Assembly: GCA_958428545.1 (NCBI GenBank)
Contig: CAUAGM010000001.1
Coordinates: forward strand, 248,001-312,000
Direction of reading: 5' to 3'
Length of the DNA stretch: 64,000 bases
From: an uncultured Arcanobacterium sp.
GTDB lineage: Bacteria > Actinomycetota > Actinomycetes > Actinomycetales > Actinomycetaceae
The position numbers were made by a program, and so were the translations under genes. The notes beneath the pieces were generated by a model, which was not told where the DNA came from, made no database searches, and saw nothing but the letters and a program-made list of their open reading frames with translations. Positions within the stretch are counted from its first letter, which is position 1; the number at the start of each line of letters is the position of its first letter. Below are positions 7,181 to 16,782 of this stretch, piece by piece.

Positions 7181-9481
7181 ATGAATAAGGAAGAACTCGA
7201 ATCTGGCAAGCGTTGGCGTAAGCGTGCCAAAGAGCAAAATAAAGATGAGCAGAAAAAGCTGCGCAAAGAGAATAGCTCTGCCGATGGGCATGATGAGTTG
7301 AAAAAAAATAATGCCAGCTCCGATCGGAAATCTGATGCGAAGAAACCGAAACAATCGCTTCTGCGCCGAATAATGAGCACACTGACGTTTGCAATTTTTG
7401 CTGCGCTCATTGTGTTGTGGTTCGTCAATCCCTTTGGTTTCACGCCGATTACTACCTCGCAGGGTATTAGTGTGCTCGAAAATGAAAAGATTGAGCGCAT
7501 TCAAGTGACGGCAGGCGCACAGCTCGTGCAGGTGTGGCTGGAAGAGGAATATACGCCGACGGGAGTGGATGGTCAGGAACTGCCGCCAACTGAGAAAGTA
7601 CAGTTCCAGTTTGTTGCTGCTGAAGCAGCACAGGTGAATGAGCTTGTGCATTCATCTGGTGCAAAGAACGGTTTTAATTCCGTTGTGCCGACAGAGAATT
7701 TCTTCTCCACAGTGCTCTCGCTGCTTCTTCCAATGCTGATTCTTTTGGCTGTTTTCCTTATGCTTTTCCCCAAGCTGCAAGGCATGATGACGGGCTTTGG
7801 CAAACTTAGAAAAGATGGTTTCGATTCTGATTTGCCAGACGTCCGCTTTGCAGACGTCGCTGGGGTGGATGAGGCCGTGGAAGAACTTCGCGAGATTAAA
7901 GAATTTCTTGATACTCCCGAGAAGTTCCACAAAATGGGGGCGAAAATCCCTAAAGGCGTGCTTCTTTATGGACCTCCAGGCACAGGAAAAACCCTACTTG
8001 CCCGTGCAGTTGCAGGCGAAGCAGGAGTACCCTTCTTCCATATTTCAGCTTCTGAGTTTGTTGAAATGTTTGTGGGCGTGGGTGCTTCTCGCGTGCGCGA
8101 TCTGTTTAATCGAGCTAAAAAAGTTGCTCCTTCTATCGTCTTCGTTGATGAAATCGACGCTGTGGGGCGAAATCGCGGCACAGGTATCGGCGGTGGAAAT
8201 GACGAACGTGAGCAGACGCTCAATCAGCTGCTTGTAGAGATGGATGGTTTTGACGATCGCACAAATGTGATTGTGATTGCGGCAACCAACCGTCCAGATG
8301 TGCTCGATTCTGCACTGCTGCGCCCTGGGCGTTTTGACCGTCAAATAGCTGTTGATGCGCCTGATTTACCTGGGCGTGAGCGTATTTTGAAAGTTCACGC
8401 AAAAGGCAAACCGTTTGCCGAAGATGTAGAGCTTGATTCAGTTGCTCGCCGTACTCCTGGTTTTTCGGGTGCAGACCTTGCAAACGTGCTCAACGAAGCT
8501 GCGCTTCTAGCTGCTCGCCGCGATCACACTACGATCACAGAAGACGATGTAGATGAAGCAATTGACCGCGTGATTGCAGGGCCGCAGCGCCGCACACGAG
8601 TGATGAACGATGAAGATAAACTCATGACGGCATATCATGAGGGTGGGCATGCTGTTGTAGCTGCAGCACTCAACCATTCTGATCCAGTCACAAAGGTGAC
8701 GATTCTTCCTCGCGGGCGTGCGTTGGGCTATACGATGGTCATGCCCACAGAAGATCGTTATTCTACCTCACGAAATGAGCTCCTAGACGACATGGCATAC
8801 GCAATGGGTGGGCGTATTGCTGAAGAAATCGTTTTCCATGATCCTTCCACAGGAGCATCGAATGATATTCAAAAGGCCACAAACATTGCACGTAAGATGG
8901 TTGCCGAATATGGCATGAGTGCCACTATTGGGCCAGTGCGTTTTACGCCTGACGATGCAGACCCGATGACTCGTTTCGGCGGAGGGCAGCAGCGCGGCTA
9001 TTCGGATGAGACGGCGCGTGCAATCGATGTGCAGGTGCAGCAGCTGCTTGAGACGGCTATGCAAGAAGCATGGCAGGTACTCAACGAAAACCGTCACGTG
9101 CTGGATCGTCTTGCCGCCAAGCTGATCGAAAAAGAAACTGTGCTTGAGCATGAGCTGAAAGAGATTTTTGCCGATATTAAGAAAGCTCCTGCTCGCAAGC
9201 AGTGGTTATCTTCTCCGAGCAGACCCGTTTCTGATCTGCCCCCAATTTCTATGCCGCCAAGCTTGCACAATGGTCGGCATAAAGAGGGAGATTCTGCTGA
9301 AGCTGGAAGCGAAATGGGCGGTAGTGCAGCCAGCTCTGCAGATCTTAATCGGAAGGCGCAAAGCGACGATACAATGCATGGCGAAGGCACTGCATATATC
9401 GAGAGCAGCTCATATTCTGATGGTGAAGATCTTTCGCGCAACAGCATGAATGGTGAGGCTGGCGATGATGAGCGCCGCTAA
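7181..9481 (+). CDS. ftsH: ATP-dependent zinc metalloprotease FtsH
   Basis: 766 residues. A very basic cytoplasmic N-terminus (about 60 residues) precedes the first membrane helix; a short external domain and a second helix (about 166-188) follow. The AAA+ module has Walker A GPPGTGKT (264-271), Walker B VFVDEIDA and the second region of homology ATNRPDVLDSALLRPGRFDR. The zinc site is HEGGH (486-490) rather than the commoner HEAGH; the two His and the Glu are intact. It degrades misassembled membrane proteins and some soluble regulators. The last 100 residues are Ser/Glu/Asp-rich and probably disordered. The 3' end overlaps the start of folE. Confidence 0.97.
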   Translation: MNKEELESGKRWRKRAKEQNKDEQKKLRKENSSADGHDELKKNNASSDRKSDAKKPKQSLLRRIMSTLTFAIFAALIVLWFVNPFGFTPITTSQGISVLENEKIERIQVTAGAQLVQVWLEEEYTPTGVDGQELPPTEKVQFQFVAAEAAQVNELVHSSGAKNGFNSVVPTENFFSTVLSLLLPMLILLAVFLMLFPKLQGMMTGFGKLRKDGFDSDLPDVRFADVAGVDEAVEELREIKEFLDTPEKFHKMGAKIPKGVLLYGPPGTGKTLLARAVAGEAGVPFFHISASEFVEMFVGVGASRVRDLFNRAKKVAPSIVFVDEIDAVGRNRGTGIGGGNDEREQTLNQLLVEMDGFDDRTNVIVIAATNRPDVLDSALLRPGRFDRQIAVDAPDLPGRERILKVHAKGKPFAEDVELDSVARRTPGFSGADLANVLNEAALLAARRDHTTITEDDVDEAIDRVIAGPQRRTRVMNDEDKLMTAYHEGGHAVVAAALNHSDPVTKVTILPRGRALGYTMVMPTEDRYSTSRNELLDDMAYAMGGRIAEEIVFHDPSTGASNDIQKATNIARKMVAEYGMSATIGPVRFTPDDADPMTRFGGGQQRGYSDETARAIDVQVQQLLETAMQEAWQVLNENRHVLDRLAAKLIEKETVLEHELKEIFADIKKAPARKQWLSSPSRPVSDLPPISMPPSLHNGRHKEGDSAEAGSEMGGSAASSADLNRKAQSDDTMHGEGTAYIESSSYSDGEDLSRNSMNGEAGDDERR

Positions 9482-10043
9482 TTACAACGAAAATGCTGTG
9501 CGCAAGGCTATTCGCGATTTTCTTATCGCTATCGGTGAAGATCCTGACCGCGAAGGTTTAAGCGGCACACCAGAGCGTATTGCACGATCTGCGCGAGAAA
9601 TTTTTGGCGGCTTAGAAATTGATCCAGCACAGGTGCTTGAAACAGTCTTCGATATTGGGCATCAAGAAATGGTGTTGGTGCGAGATATTCCGATGTATTC
9701 GATGTGTGAACACCATTTGCTTCCATTTCACGGGGTTGCACACGTCGGCTATATCCCTGGTGATGAAGGTAACGTGACTGGGCTTTCCAAACTTGCACGC
9801 TTAGTTGAAGGATTTGCTCGGCGTCCGCAAGTGCAGGAGCGGCTCACATCTCAAGTGGCTGATGCTCTTTATGATCGTTTAGGTGCACACGGGGTGATTG
9901 TCGTCATTGAAGCAGAGCATTTATGTATGAGTATGCGCGGCGTGCGCAAACCAGGAGCCAGTACAGTAACCTCTGCTGTGCGCGGCATTATGCTCGAGCA
10001 AGCGACCCGCAACGAGGCGATGAGCCTCATTATGGCAAAGTGA
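9465..10043 (+). CDS. folE: GTP cyclohydrolase I
   Basis: 192 residues from the ATG at 9465; the next codon is also ATG, and GTGAGG lies 8 nt upstream inside the ftsH 3' end. CEHH (81-84) and the later EHLCMSMRGVRKPG supply the zinc ligands and active-site block. It converts GTP to dihydroneopterin triphosphate, the first step of folate synthesis. It overlaps ftsH by 17 bp and is followed within 2 nt by folP. Confidence 0.96.
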   Translation: MMSAANYNENAVRKAIRDFLIAIGEDPDREGLSGTPERIARSAREIFGGLEIDPAQVLETVFDIGHQEMVLVRDIPMYSMCEHHLLPFHGVAHVGYIPGDEGNVTGLSKLARLVEGFARRPQVQERLTSQVADALYDRLGAHGVIVVIEAEHLCMSMRGVRKPGASTVTSAVRGIMLEQATRNEAMSLIMAK

Positions 10044-10044
10044 G

Positions 10045-10938
10045 ATGGCAATGCACGTGATGGGAATTATAAACGTCACTCCAGATTCTTTTAGTGACGG
10101 TGGAAAATGGGCAAGCGCGCAAAGTGCGGTTTCTCATGGGCGTGAGCTTATTGCTCAAGGCGCTGCCATTCTTGATATCGGAGGAGAATCCACTCGCCCA
10201 GGTGCGCAGTCACTCTCGTGGCAGGAGGAATGGGCGAGAATTGAGCCTGTGATCGATCAGCTCGCTGGAGGAAGGCCTCTCGTTCGAGGCACAGCGAGTG
10301 CGTGTGGAGCGTTGATTTCTGTAGATACTTATCACGCCGAAACAGCTCGCCGAGCTGTGGAGCTAGGTGCCACAATCGTCAACGATGTGACCGGCGGAAA
10401 CGGTGATAGCGCCATGTTTGAAACAATCGCGGAGCTTGGCTGTGATTACGTGCTTCAGCACAGCCGAGGAAACGCGCAGACGATGGATTCTCTGCGCACA
10501 TACGATGGGCATATAGCCTACGCTGTGCGCGATGAGCTGCTCCGAACGCGCGATCGAGCCGTTGAGGCAGGTATTGAGTTTGATTCGATTATCCTCGATC
10601 CGGGTTTAGGCTTTGCTAAAACTGGTATTCAAGATTGGGATATGCTGGGAGGTATTCATGAGATTCTCGAAGAAGGGAATCGTGTGCTCGTTGGTGCGAG
10701 CAGAAAACGCTTCTTAGATGAGGTGAGCCGTGAACATGGTAGTGCACAGCCCTCATTTCCCGAAGATCGAGATCTAGCTACAGCTATTCTTACTGCTTTT
10801 CTTTATGAGCCGTATGCTCCGGCAGGGGCTTGGGCAGTGCGTGTGCACAACGTGAAGGCAAGCGTGAAGGCACTGAAAACAGCTGGCAGCTATGTGGAGG
10901 CTTTGCAACGTTATATTGATACTATCGCCAGCGAATAA
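10045..10938 (+). CDS. folP: Dihydropteroate synthase
   Basis: 297 residues. MGIINVTPDSFSDGG at the N-terminus and ILDIGGESTRPGA next are the two classic DHPS signatures. The enzyme joins p-aminobenzoate to dihydropterin pyrophosphate and is the sulfonamide target. An ATG six bases in could be the true start; neither has a strong ribosome-binding site, so coupling to folE is likely. A 197-bp gap separates it from folB/folK. Confidence 0.96.
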   Translation: MAMHVMGIINVTPDSFSDGGKWASAQSAVSHGRELIAQGAAILDIGGESTRPGAQSLSWQEEWARIEPVIDQLAGGRPLVRGTASACGALISVDTYHAETARRAVELGATIVNDVTGGNGDSAMFETIAELGCDYVLQHSRGNAQTMDSLRTYDGHIAYAVRDELLRTRDRAVEAGIEFDSIILDPGLGFAKTGIQDWDMLGGIHEILEEGNRVLVGASRKRFLDEVSREHGSAQPSFPEDRDLATAILTAFLYEPYAPAGAWAVRVHNVKASVKALKTAGSYVEALQRYIDTIASE

Positions 10939-11135
10939 GAGCACAGAATATGAAGAAAGATTAGGAATACTGGCAGATCAGTGAGAAAAGCCGTTACTGG
11001 AAAATAGCTGAGATAGGCAGATAGACTCAAAATATAGCTGGAAATGAAAATCGTACAGGCATAGACAAGCAAACAAATAATCGCAAAAGCGAACGGCGGC
11101 ATGAAAAGTACGAGAAACGCAAAGGGAGGAATCGT

Positions 11136-12140
11136 ATGGCACGCGAAGACTTTCCAACAATGAAAGAGCAAACTATTTCTTTGAAAGGCTTGCGCGTTTT
11201 CGGTACGCACGGTGTCTTGGATCATGAACATTGCGAGCCGCAAGAATTTCTTATTGATGCACAGATGGTGCTATGCGTGGAAGAAGCAGTTGCCCATGAT
11301 GATGTAACGGCAACAATTTCCTATGCAGCTGTGGCTGACGCCATCGTGCAGATCGTTGAAGGCCCGCACGTTGATCTGATCGAAACTCTTGCAGATCGAA
11401 TTGCTGAGCGCATTGCAGATATGGGTGCACGCCTAGTCACAGTGACTGTGCATAAGCCCAATGCTCCAATGCCTCACGAATTTGAGACAGTGTCTGCTAC
11501 AGCAACCGTTCCTGGCGCTCTACTCAAACAGCAGCGCCGGCGAATCGTCATCGGCGTGGGCAGTAACCTTGACGTTCCTGAAGCTCATGTCATCGACGCT
11601 GTGAGCACGCTCAGTGATGTGCTCGAGATTGAAGAAGTATCTGAACTATATCGCAGTGCGCCAAGATTAGCTCAGGGGCAAGAAGATCAGCCTGACTATG
11701 TGAACGCCGTCGTCACATGCTATACAGATATGCCGCTTTTGCCGCTGTTGCGTCTAATGCACCGTATCGAAGCAGATCACGGGCGTGTGCGAACGAAGCG
11801 TTGGGAGGCTCGTACCTTAGATCTTGATATCATCGAGGTAGAAGGCGTGACGAGCCGTGACCCAGAGCTGCTCCTTCCGCATCCGCGAGCTGCTGAACGA
11901 AGATTCGTGCTGGAGCCTTGGCTCTCGATTGATCCAGTGGCAGCTTTGGGAGATACTCCTGTGGCAGATATCCTCGCGCATGTGGAGGATCAGCAGGTAG
12001 AGCGCATGGATGCTGATGAATATATGCCGCGCGTCATCGAAGCATTCCAAGAGTGGAGTGCTGAAGAAAATTTCTTTGACGAGAGCCTCTTTGATGAGGG
12101 TGGCTTTTTCAATGACGGCACTGGTGAAAGCTGGAGCTGA
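11136..12140 (+). CDS. folK: Bifunctional dihydroneopterin aldolase / HPPK (FolB-FolK fusion)
   Basis: 334 residues. Residues about 10-120 are FolB-like (LKGLRVFGTHGVLDHEH, then the GPHVDLIETLAD and VTVHKPNAPM blocks). Residues about 130-295 are HPPK-like (IGVGSNLDVPEAH, then RTKRWEARTLDLDII with the metal-binding aspartates). One chain therefore performs two successive steps making 6-hydroxymethyl-dihydropterin pyrophosphate, the FolP substrate. The fusion is seen in other actinobacteria. GGAGG sits 8 nt before the ATG. The C-terminal 30 residues are very acidic and rich in Phe. Confidence 0.94.
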   Translation: MAREDFPTMKEQTISLKGLRVFGTHGVLDHEHCEPQEFLIDAQMVLCVEEAVAHDDVTATISYAAVADAIVQIVEGPHVDLIETLADRIAERIADMGARLVTVTVHKPNAPMPHEFETVSATATVPGALLKQQRRRIVIGVGSNLDVPEAHVIDAVSTLSDVLEIEEVSELYRSAPRLAQGQEDQPDYVNAVVTCYTDMPLLPLLRLMHRIEADHGRVRTKRWEARTLDLDIIEVEGVTSRDPELLLPHPRAAERRFVLEPWLSIDPVAALGDTPVADILAHVEDQQVERMDADEYMPRVIEAFQEWSAEENFFDESLFDEGGFFNDGTGESWS

Positions 12141-12691
12141 TGAACAATCGTTATGCGAAAGAAAACTCCTACAAAGAAGAGTTTGATCATTCGAACCATA
12201 AGAAACCTGAAGGTTCGCTTGTTCTCACTCCGCTCTGGCTGCTTTGCTTTATTGCTGTGCTGGTAGCACTCGGGTGTTTCTTGTTGATTGAAATTTTGCT
12301 CCGTTCAGGCAGTATGCCTATTGCAGTGCCGATCATAAGTTTTGCAGCTCCGCTCGTCTGTGCGCTAGCAGAGCTGTGGGCAGGGCTTCGTGTGCGTGCT
12401 TATCAGCGAGGAAAAGTGCATATGAACTCTCTGCGTGCTGGGCAGATTTTTATTTTTGCTCAGGCTGGTTCGAGAGCAGGCTCTATCTTTCTTGGCAGCG
12501 CTCTTGGAGTTATTGCTGCTTACGCTCATATAGGGTCTACTGACTATTTTGCAGAGCAAATGTTTCATCTTGCCCTTGCTGCTCTAGCTTCTTTTGCGCT
12601 TATCGTCACTTCCTATACGGCCGAGAGATGGTGCAGAATAGACGATTCTGAGGGTTCATCTGCATCTTGCGGCGGGGTAGCTTCCGCTTAA
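12140..12691 (+). CDS. DUF3180-family membrane protein
   Basis: 183 residues with four hydrophobic segments: about 29-55, 60-78, 98-127 and 135-155. A gene of this family follows folK in most actinobacteria; its function is unknown. The segment SLRAGQIFIFAQAGSRAG matches the conserved family core as I remember it. The ATG overlaps the folK stop by one base (TGATG), so translation is coupled. Confidence 0.82.
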   Translation: MNNRYAKENSYKEEFDHSNHKKPEGSLVLTPLWLLCFIAVLVALGCFLLIEILLRSGSMPIAVPIISFAAPLVCALAELWAGLRVRAYQRGKVHMNSLRAGQIFIFAQAGSRAGSIFLGSALGVIAAYAHIGSTDYFAEQMFHLALAALASFALIVTSYTAERWCRIDDSEGSSASCGGVASA

Positions 12692-12714
12692 CTTTTTAAG
12701 GCAAAATAGAGGGC

Positions 12715-13221
12715 ATGAAAGACTTTCTTGGAAATAATTTAGAATTGCGCCCAGTTTCGCCTGATTATCTTAAGGTGAACTATATTAATGATGCGATTGG
12801 CAATATCTTTTTTCTTGGTATTCCGCTCGTGGCAGCAATTTTAGTCACACGTTTTTCTGGAAGCCTTGTATGGACGATTATTTTATGGGCTATTGTGGCA
12901 CTCGCGCTCATCATTGCCGTTATTGATTTTATACTTATTGCTCGGCGTGTGCGGGCGATCGGATATGCTGAACTTCCTGAAGAATTGGCTATTCGTAAGG
13001 GAATTATGTTTCAAAAGCTCGTGATGGTGCCCTACGGGCGTATGCAGCAAGTAAATGTGGAGACTGGGCCGATTCTTTCACGCTATGGTTTGGCAAAAGT
13101 AAAGCTTGTGACGGCGAGTGCGGCAACGAACGCTGAAATTCCAGGACTTCCCTTAGCAGAAGCAGAGCGCTTGCGTGAAAAGCTCACTGAGCTTGGGCGT
13201 GCACACATGGAAGGGCTCTGA
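12715..13221 (+). CDS. PH-domain (bPH2, YdbS-like) membrane protein
   Basis: 168 residues. Two membrane helices (about 22-44 and 47-67) are followed by a bacterial PH2-type domain with IRKGIMFQKLVMVPYGRMQQVNVETGPI. This is the small partner of the YdbS/YdbT pair; the larger partner follows directly. YdbS/YdbT-type proteins are linked to resistance to amphipathic antimicrobials in Bacillus, but the role here is not shown. A CAAAAT box 7 nt before the ATG could drive a leaderless start. Confidence 0.8.
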   Translation: MKDFLGNNLELRPVSPDYLKVNYINDAIGNIFFLGIPLVAAILVTRFSGSLVWTIILWAIVALALIIAVIDFILIARRVRAIGYAELPEELAIRKGIMFQKLVMVPYGRMQQVNVETGPILSRYGLAKVKLVTASAATNAEIPGLPLAEAERLREKLTELGRAHMEGL

Positions 13222-14999
13222 TGGTAAAAAGGGCGAAAGATTCAGCATTCAAGGCAGAAAAAAGCAAAGTAAAAGTACAGTTAGGCGAAGATAGCGTACC
13301 GAAAGATCAGTGGCGTCATTTTCATAAGATCACGCCGCTCACTCGGGCAGGAACACTCTGGGCGTTTTTGCTCATCATACTCTACAATCTCTTAAGTGAT
13401 GTGCTTCAGGGGGGAGCTTTCCGTGATTTGCTTCATTTCTTCTCTTTCCAAAATAAGGAGCTTTCTTCCTGGCTGAGAATAGCACTGATATCTCTTGGTC
13501 TCCTGATTCTCGTGACTATTCTCGTGGTTGTGTTTGCCTTTCTTACATGGCAAAAGGAGACATATGCACTTGTTGAATCAGGTATTCATTTTCGCCGCGG
13601 TATATTTATGAAAACGCATATCCATATGCGCTGGGATCGCGTGCAGAGTGTGGAAATCCAGCAAAAACTCTTTGGCAGAATTTTTGGTTTCGGTACAGTG
13701 AAAATCGAAAGTGCTGGAAACGATGAGGATCTGGAACTAGGGCTTTTGCGTATGCGAGACGCTGCCTCTTTGCGGCACGAAGTATTAGCAGTAATTGATC
13801 GAGTGCGTTCGGGATATTCTCCGTTTCCGTTTGCTCAAGCTGAATCTGCTTGTGCTGAATCTGCTTGGGCCGACTATGAAGCGCTGAATAATAAAGATAC
13901 GCATAGCGTGCTTGGTATTGAAGGCGTGGGCGCTCCTGTGCCTGATCGTCAAGCATTGAAAGAAAACGATGCGCCAAACATGCTGCATGCTCAAAGGCTT
14001 GGGCTTGCAATGGCAGACGAATCAATGGTGCTTGATGTGGATGATTTAGAGCGTGATCAGTTGATCTATCAGCTTGATACGAAACGTATGGTGCTTGCGC
14101 GTATCTGCAGTGTTCATTTCATAAGCATGCTAGCCGTTTTTATATTGATATTTTCGGGGAGCATTCTTATGCTGGTTTTCTCAGAAGAGCCTTCCACTGA
14201 GAGCATTCCTTTCTTAGGTTCAATTCTGGTGGTAGCAGGCGCGATCTGGAGTTTCATTAAAAGCATATTTGCAGATTGCGGCACTCGGCTCAACATATCA
14301 AAAAATGGGTTGCGTAAGCGTGCTGGGCTTACGAAACTGACCACAAGCACTTATCCCCCTCAGCGAATTCATGCAATTTCTATTCGCCGCCCGCTGTTAT
14401 GGCGAAAATTCGATTGGTGGGAGCTTAGAGTTTCTCGTGCGGGTTTTGCAGGAAGTTCTGATACCGAATCTCTCACTCGTCCTTTTGTGCCAGTCGCTAC
14501 CCGTGAAGAGTTGCTGCATATTTTATGGGCGCTGATTCCGGGATTTGGCACCGATAACGATGCGGCACTTCTCGATGAAGCTTTTGATGGGCGCGGTGAA
14601 AGCGAGTGGTTTATTGGAGCGCCTCGTGCAGCGCGTTACCTCAATCCGATTACGTGGCGCGCACACGGTGTGGCACTTACTGAGCGTGCGTTTATCGTGC
14701 GAAGCGGACGTTGGAGAAGGAAAGTTTACTTCGCAATCCAAGATCATACCCAAAGCCTAGAGCTGTCTGAAGGGCCGATTCAACGGCGGTTAGGCTTAGC
14801 AAACGTGCAGGCGCATCTCGTGCCTGGTGTACCGATTTCAGTGGGAGTAAAGAACTTTTCACGATCCATTGCACAGAGCGTGTTCTATCAGGAAAACGAG
14901 CTAGCACGAGAGGCGCGTAGCGTCGGCATTTCCGAAACGCTTAGTGAATGGAAAGTTCGTATGGGGCTATCCTCAGCAGAGGAATGCAATGGCGAATAA
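13221..14999 (+). CDS. Multi-PH-domain (YdbT-like) membrane protein
   Basis: 592 residues. Basic N-terminus, two membrane helices (about 41-63 and 84-112), a first bPH2 domain (ALVESGIHFRRGIFMKTHIHMRWDRVQSVEIQQ), a charged insert, two more helices (about 295-318 and 332-352), then two further bPH2-like modules (NISKNGLRKRAGLTKL and LTERAFIVRSGRWRRKV). YdbT proteins typically have about 490 residues, so this one carries roughly 100 extra in the first linker. It overlaps the small partner by one base (TGATG) and the next gene by 11 bp. Confidence 0.8.
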   Translation: MVKRAKDSAFKAEKSKVKVQLGEDSVPKDQWRHFHKITPLTRAGTLWAFLLIILYNLLSDVLQGGAFRDLLHFFSFQNKELSSWLRIALISLGLLILVTILVVVFAFLTWQKETYALVESGIHFRRGIFMKTHIHMRWDRVQSVEIQQKLFGRIFGFGTVKIESAGNDEDLELGLLRMRDAASLRHEVLAVIDRVRSGYSPFPFAQAESACAESAWADYEALNNKDTHSVLGIEGVGAPVPDRQALKENDAPNMLHAQRLGLAMADESMVLDVDDLERDQLIYQLDTKRMVLARICSVHFISMLAVFILIFSGSILMLVFSEEPSTESIPFLGSILVVAGAIWSFIKSIFADCGTRLNISKNGLRKRAGLTKLTTSTYPPQRIHAISIRRPLLWRKFDWWELRVSRAGFAGSSDTESLTRPFVPVATREELLHILWALIPGFGTDNDAALLDEAFDGRGESEWFIGAPRAARYLNPITWRAHGVALTERAFIVRSGRWRRKVYFAIQDHTQSLELSEGPIQRRLGLANVQAHLVPGVPISVGVKNFSRSIAQSVFYQENELAREARSVGISETLSEWKVRMGLSSAEECNGE

Positions 15000-15687
15000 A
15001 TCAGGGCGTATGGGGATCGGGATTATTTCTGCTGGCAAAGTAGGAGCTGTGATGGGCAGTGCCCTGCGTGCTGCTGGGCATCAAATTATTGGTGCATACG
15101 CCACTTCTGAAGAATCACTGGATCGTTTAGAAAATCTGCTGCCCGCAGTTCCTGCTCTCGATGTGCCAACAATTGTTGAACGTTCAGAAATGGTGCTTTT
15201 GGCTCTTCCCACTGCAGAAATTGAACCGCTCGTTGAGGGATTGGCAAAGCTCAAAGCGTGGCAATCAGGGCAGATCGTGATTCATACTGCTGGGCGGCTC
15301 GGCACAAACGTGCTTATGCCCGCAGCTCATGCAGGAGCGTTATGTCTTGCCCTTCACCCAGCTATGCGCTTTTCTGGAACGAGCTTAGACCTTGCTCGGC
15401 TTGCACAGTGTACGTTCGCCGTCACAGCCTCGCCTATGCTTCAGCCGATAGGGCACGCGCTGGCAGCGGAAATGGGGGCGCGTTCTGTGGTTGTGAGTGA
15501 AGAAGATCGCCCATCTTATCATGCTGCTTTTATGAACGCAGGCGAGAGCGTGAGTGCAGCCGTCACGCAAGCAGTTCTCGCTCTCAATAATCTTGGGATT
15601 GAGCAGCCAGGTGAGCTGTTGCGTTTATATGCGACCGAAAGACTCGAAGAAGCGCTCAGTAGAGAATATCGTGCTTTCGATGCATGA
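14989..15687 (+). CDS. Rossmann-like/DUF2520 oxidoreductase-like protein
   Basis: 232 residues from the ATG at 14989, which has AGAGGA upstream and overlaps the previous gene by 11 bp. The N-terminal Rossmann nucleotide-binding segment reads IGIISAGKVGAVMGSALRAAGH; a C-terminal helical DUF2520 domain follows. The fold is that of the ProC/NADP-dependent dehydrogenase group. In actinobacteria this gene regularly precedes panC, suggesting a link to pantothenate synthesis (a ketopantoate reductase-like role is possible but not shown). Confidence 0.83.
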   Translation: MANKSGRMGIGIISAGKVGAVMGSALRAAGHQIIGAYATSEESLDRLENLLPAVPALDVPTIVERSEMVLLALPTAEIEPLVEGLAKLKAWQSGQIVIHTAGRLGTNVLMPAAHAGALCLALHPAMRFSGTSLDLARLAQCTFAVTASPMLQPIGHALAAEMGARSVVVSEEDRPSYHAAFMNAGESVSAAVTQAVLALNNLGIEQPGELLRLYATERLEEALSREYRAFDA

Positions 15688-15863
15688 GTAGCAGCTATAT
15701 CTACCTCTCCGTATGGAATAGGGGCTTTAGAGAAGGTGTGTGGGCATTTCGTAATCATGTATGCACGAGCAAAATATGCGCCGATTATCCTGCGCTGGAG
15801 GCGTTGCTGCGTGCGAGTGGTAGAGAAAAATATGTGCTGATTATCTATTCGTTTGGGCTTTAG
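15684..15863 (+). CDS. Possible 59-residue microprotein coupled to the DUF2520 gene
   Basis: An ATG at 15684 overlaps the stop of the preceding gene as ATGA and opens 59 codons to TAG. The product is rich in Trp, Tyr, Phe and Arg, with a C-terminal stretch YPALEALLRASGREKYVLII that would form an amphipathic helix plus a hydrophobic strand. I do not recognise it. The ATGA overlap repeats the coupling used throughout this region, which favours a real gene. Against it: no ribosome-binding site, short length and unusual composition. It ends 55 bp before panC. Confidence 0.33.
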   Translation: MSSSYIYLSVWNRGFREGVWAFRNHVCTSKICADYPALEALLRASGREKYVLIIYSFGL

Positions 15864-15882
15864 TAGATTAAAAGATCCTCAG

Positions 15883-15912
15883 TTAGCTCAGCTCACTGAG
15901 CAAGACTAGAAT
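15883..15912 (+). promoter_or_regulatory. Candidate leaderless promoter of panC
   Basis: TTAGCT (15883-15888) and TAGAAT (15907-15912) are 18 bp apart. The -10 box ends six bases before the GTG start at 15919, so the mRNA would begin at the start codon. Confidence 0.5.
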
Positions 15913-15918
15913 GAATCT

Positions 15919-16782
15919 GTGAAAATTTGTACAACTAAACATGAGCTTGCGCAAGCGCTAGAGCAGCTCGAAGGATCAAAATCTCTGGTTATGACGATGG
16001 GGGCTTTGCATGAGGGGCACCTCTCGCTCGTCAAAGCAGCGCAAGAAGCAGCTGACCACGTGATCGTTAGTATCTATGTGAATCCCTTGCAGTTTGCTCC
16101 TGGCGAAGATTATGAAGCGTATCCGCGCGATCTCGCTGCAGATATCGCACAGCTCGAAACGGTTAAGCGCGAGGGAGCTGAGGAACCAAGCGTCGAGGTT
16201 GTGTACGCGCCCGAAGATCGTGATATATATCCGCGCGAACCTTTAGTGCGAATTAACCCTGGCCCAGTAGCAACTGTATTCGAAGGGAAAACTCGCCCTA
16301 CACATTTTGCGGGTGTGCTCCAAATTGTGCATAAAGTATTTAATCTCGTTCGTCCAGATGTTGCATTTTTCGGGCAGAAAGACGCTCAGCAGCTTGCTTT
16401 GATTCGAACGATGGTTGCTGATCTTGATATGCCAGTTCGTATTGAGGCTGTGCCGATTAAGCGTGACGCTGATGGGCTTGCGCTGAGCTCTCGTAATCAG
16501 TATCTTTGCGCAGAAGAACGCGCAGTGGCGCTTGAGCTAAGCGCTGCTTTGCGTGACGGTGTGCAGGCGGCTGATCGTGGAGCTGCAGCTGCAGAGGTTT
16601 TAGCGGCGGCAACTGATCGTATAAGAGGCGTTTGTGGCATCAGGTTGGATTATTTGGCTTTAGTTCATGCAGATACGTTTGTTCCGTTCGAAGATGGGCA
16701 GACGGGGGCAGGACTGCTTGTTGTGGCGGCATGGGTGGGCAATACGCGTCTTATCGACAACATGGAGGTTGGCATTGGTTAA
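15919..16782 (+). CDS. panC: Pantoate--beta-alanine ligase (pantothenate synthetase)
   Basis: 287 residues. MTMGALHEGHLSLV carries the HxGH-type nucleotide-binding motif and LSSRNQYL is the KMSKS-equivalent loop; FGQKDAQQLALI is the pantoate-binding block. The enzyme condenses pantoate and beta-alanine using ATP. The start is GTG without Shine-Dalgarno, directly behind a -10 box. panD follows with an overlapping start, so beta-alanine supply and use are encoded together. Confidence 0.96.
   Translation: MKICTTKHELAQALEQLEGSKSLVMTMGALHEGHLSLVKAAQEAADHVIVSIYVNPLQFAPGEDYEAYPRDLAADIAQLETVKREGAEEPSVEVVYAPEDRDIYPREPLVRINPGPVATVFEGKTRPTHFAGVLQIVHKVFNLVRPDVAFFGQKDAQQLALIRTMVADLDMPVRIEAVPIKRDADGLALSSRNQYLCAEERAVALELSAALRDGVQAADRGAAAAEVLAAATDRIRGVCGIRLDYLALVHADTFVPFEDGQTGAGLLVVAAWVGNTRLIDNMEVGIG

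Noticed and set aside
10911..11243. Hydrophobic 110-codon frame on the minus strand between folP and folB/folK
   Set aside because: It overlaps both flanking genes on the opposite strand, has no ribosome-binding site, and its hydrophobicity follows from a purine-rich plus strand.
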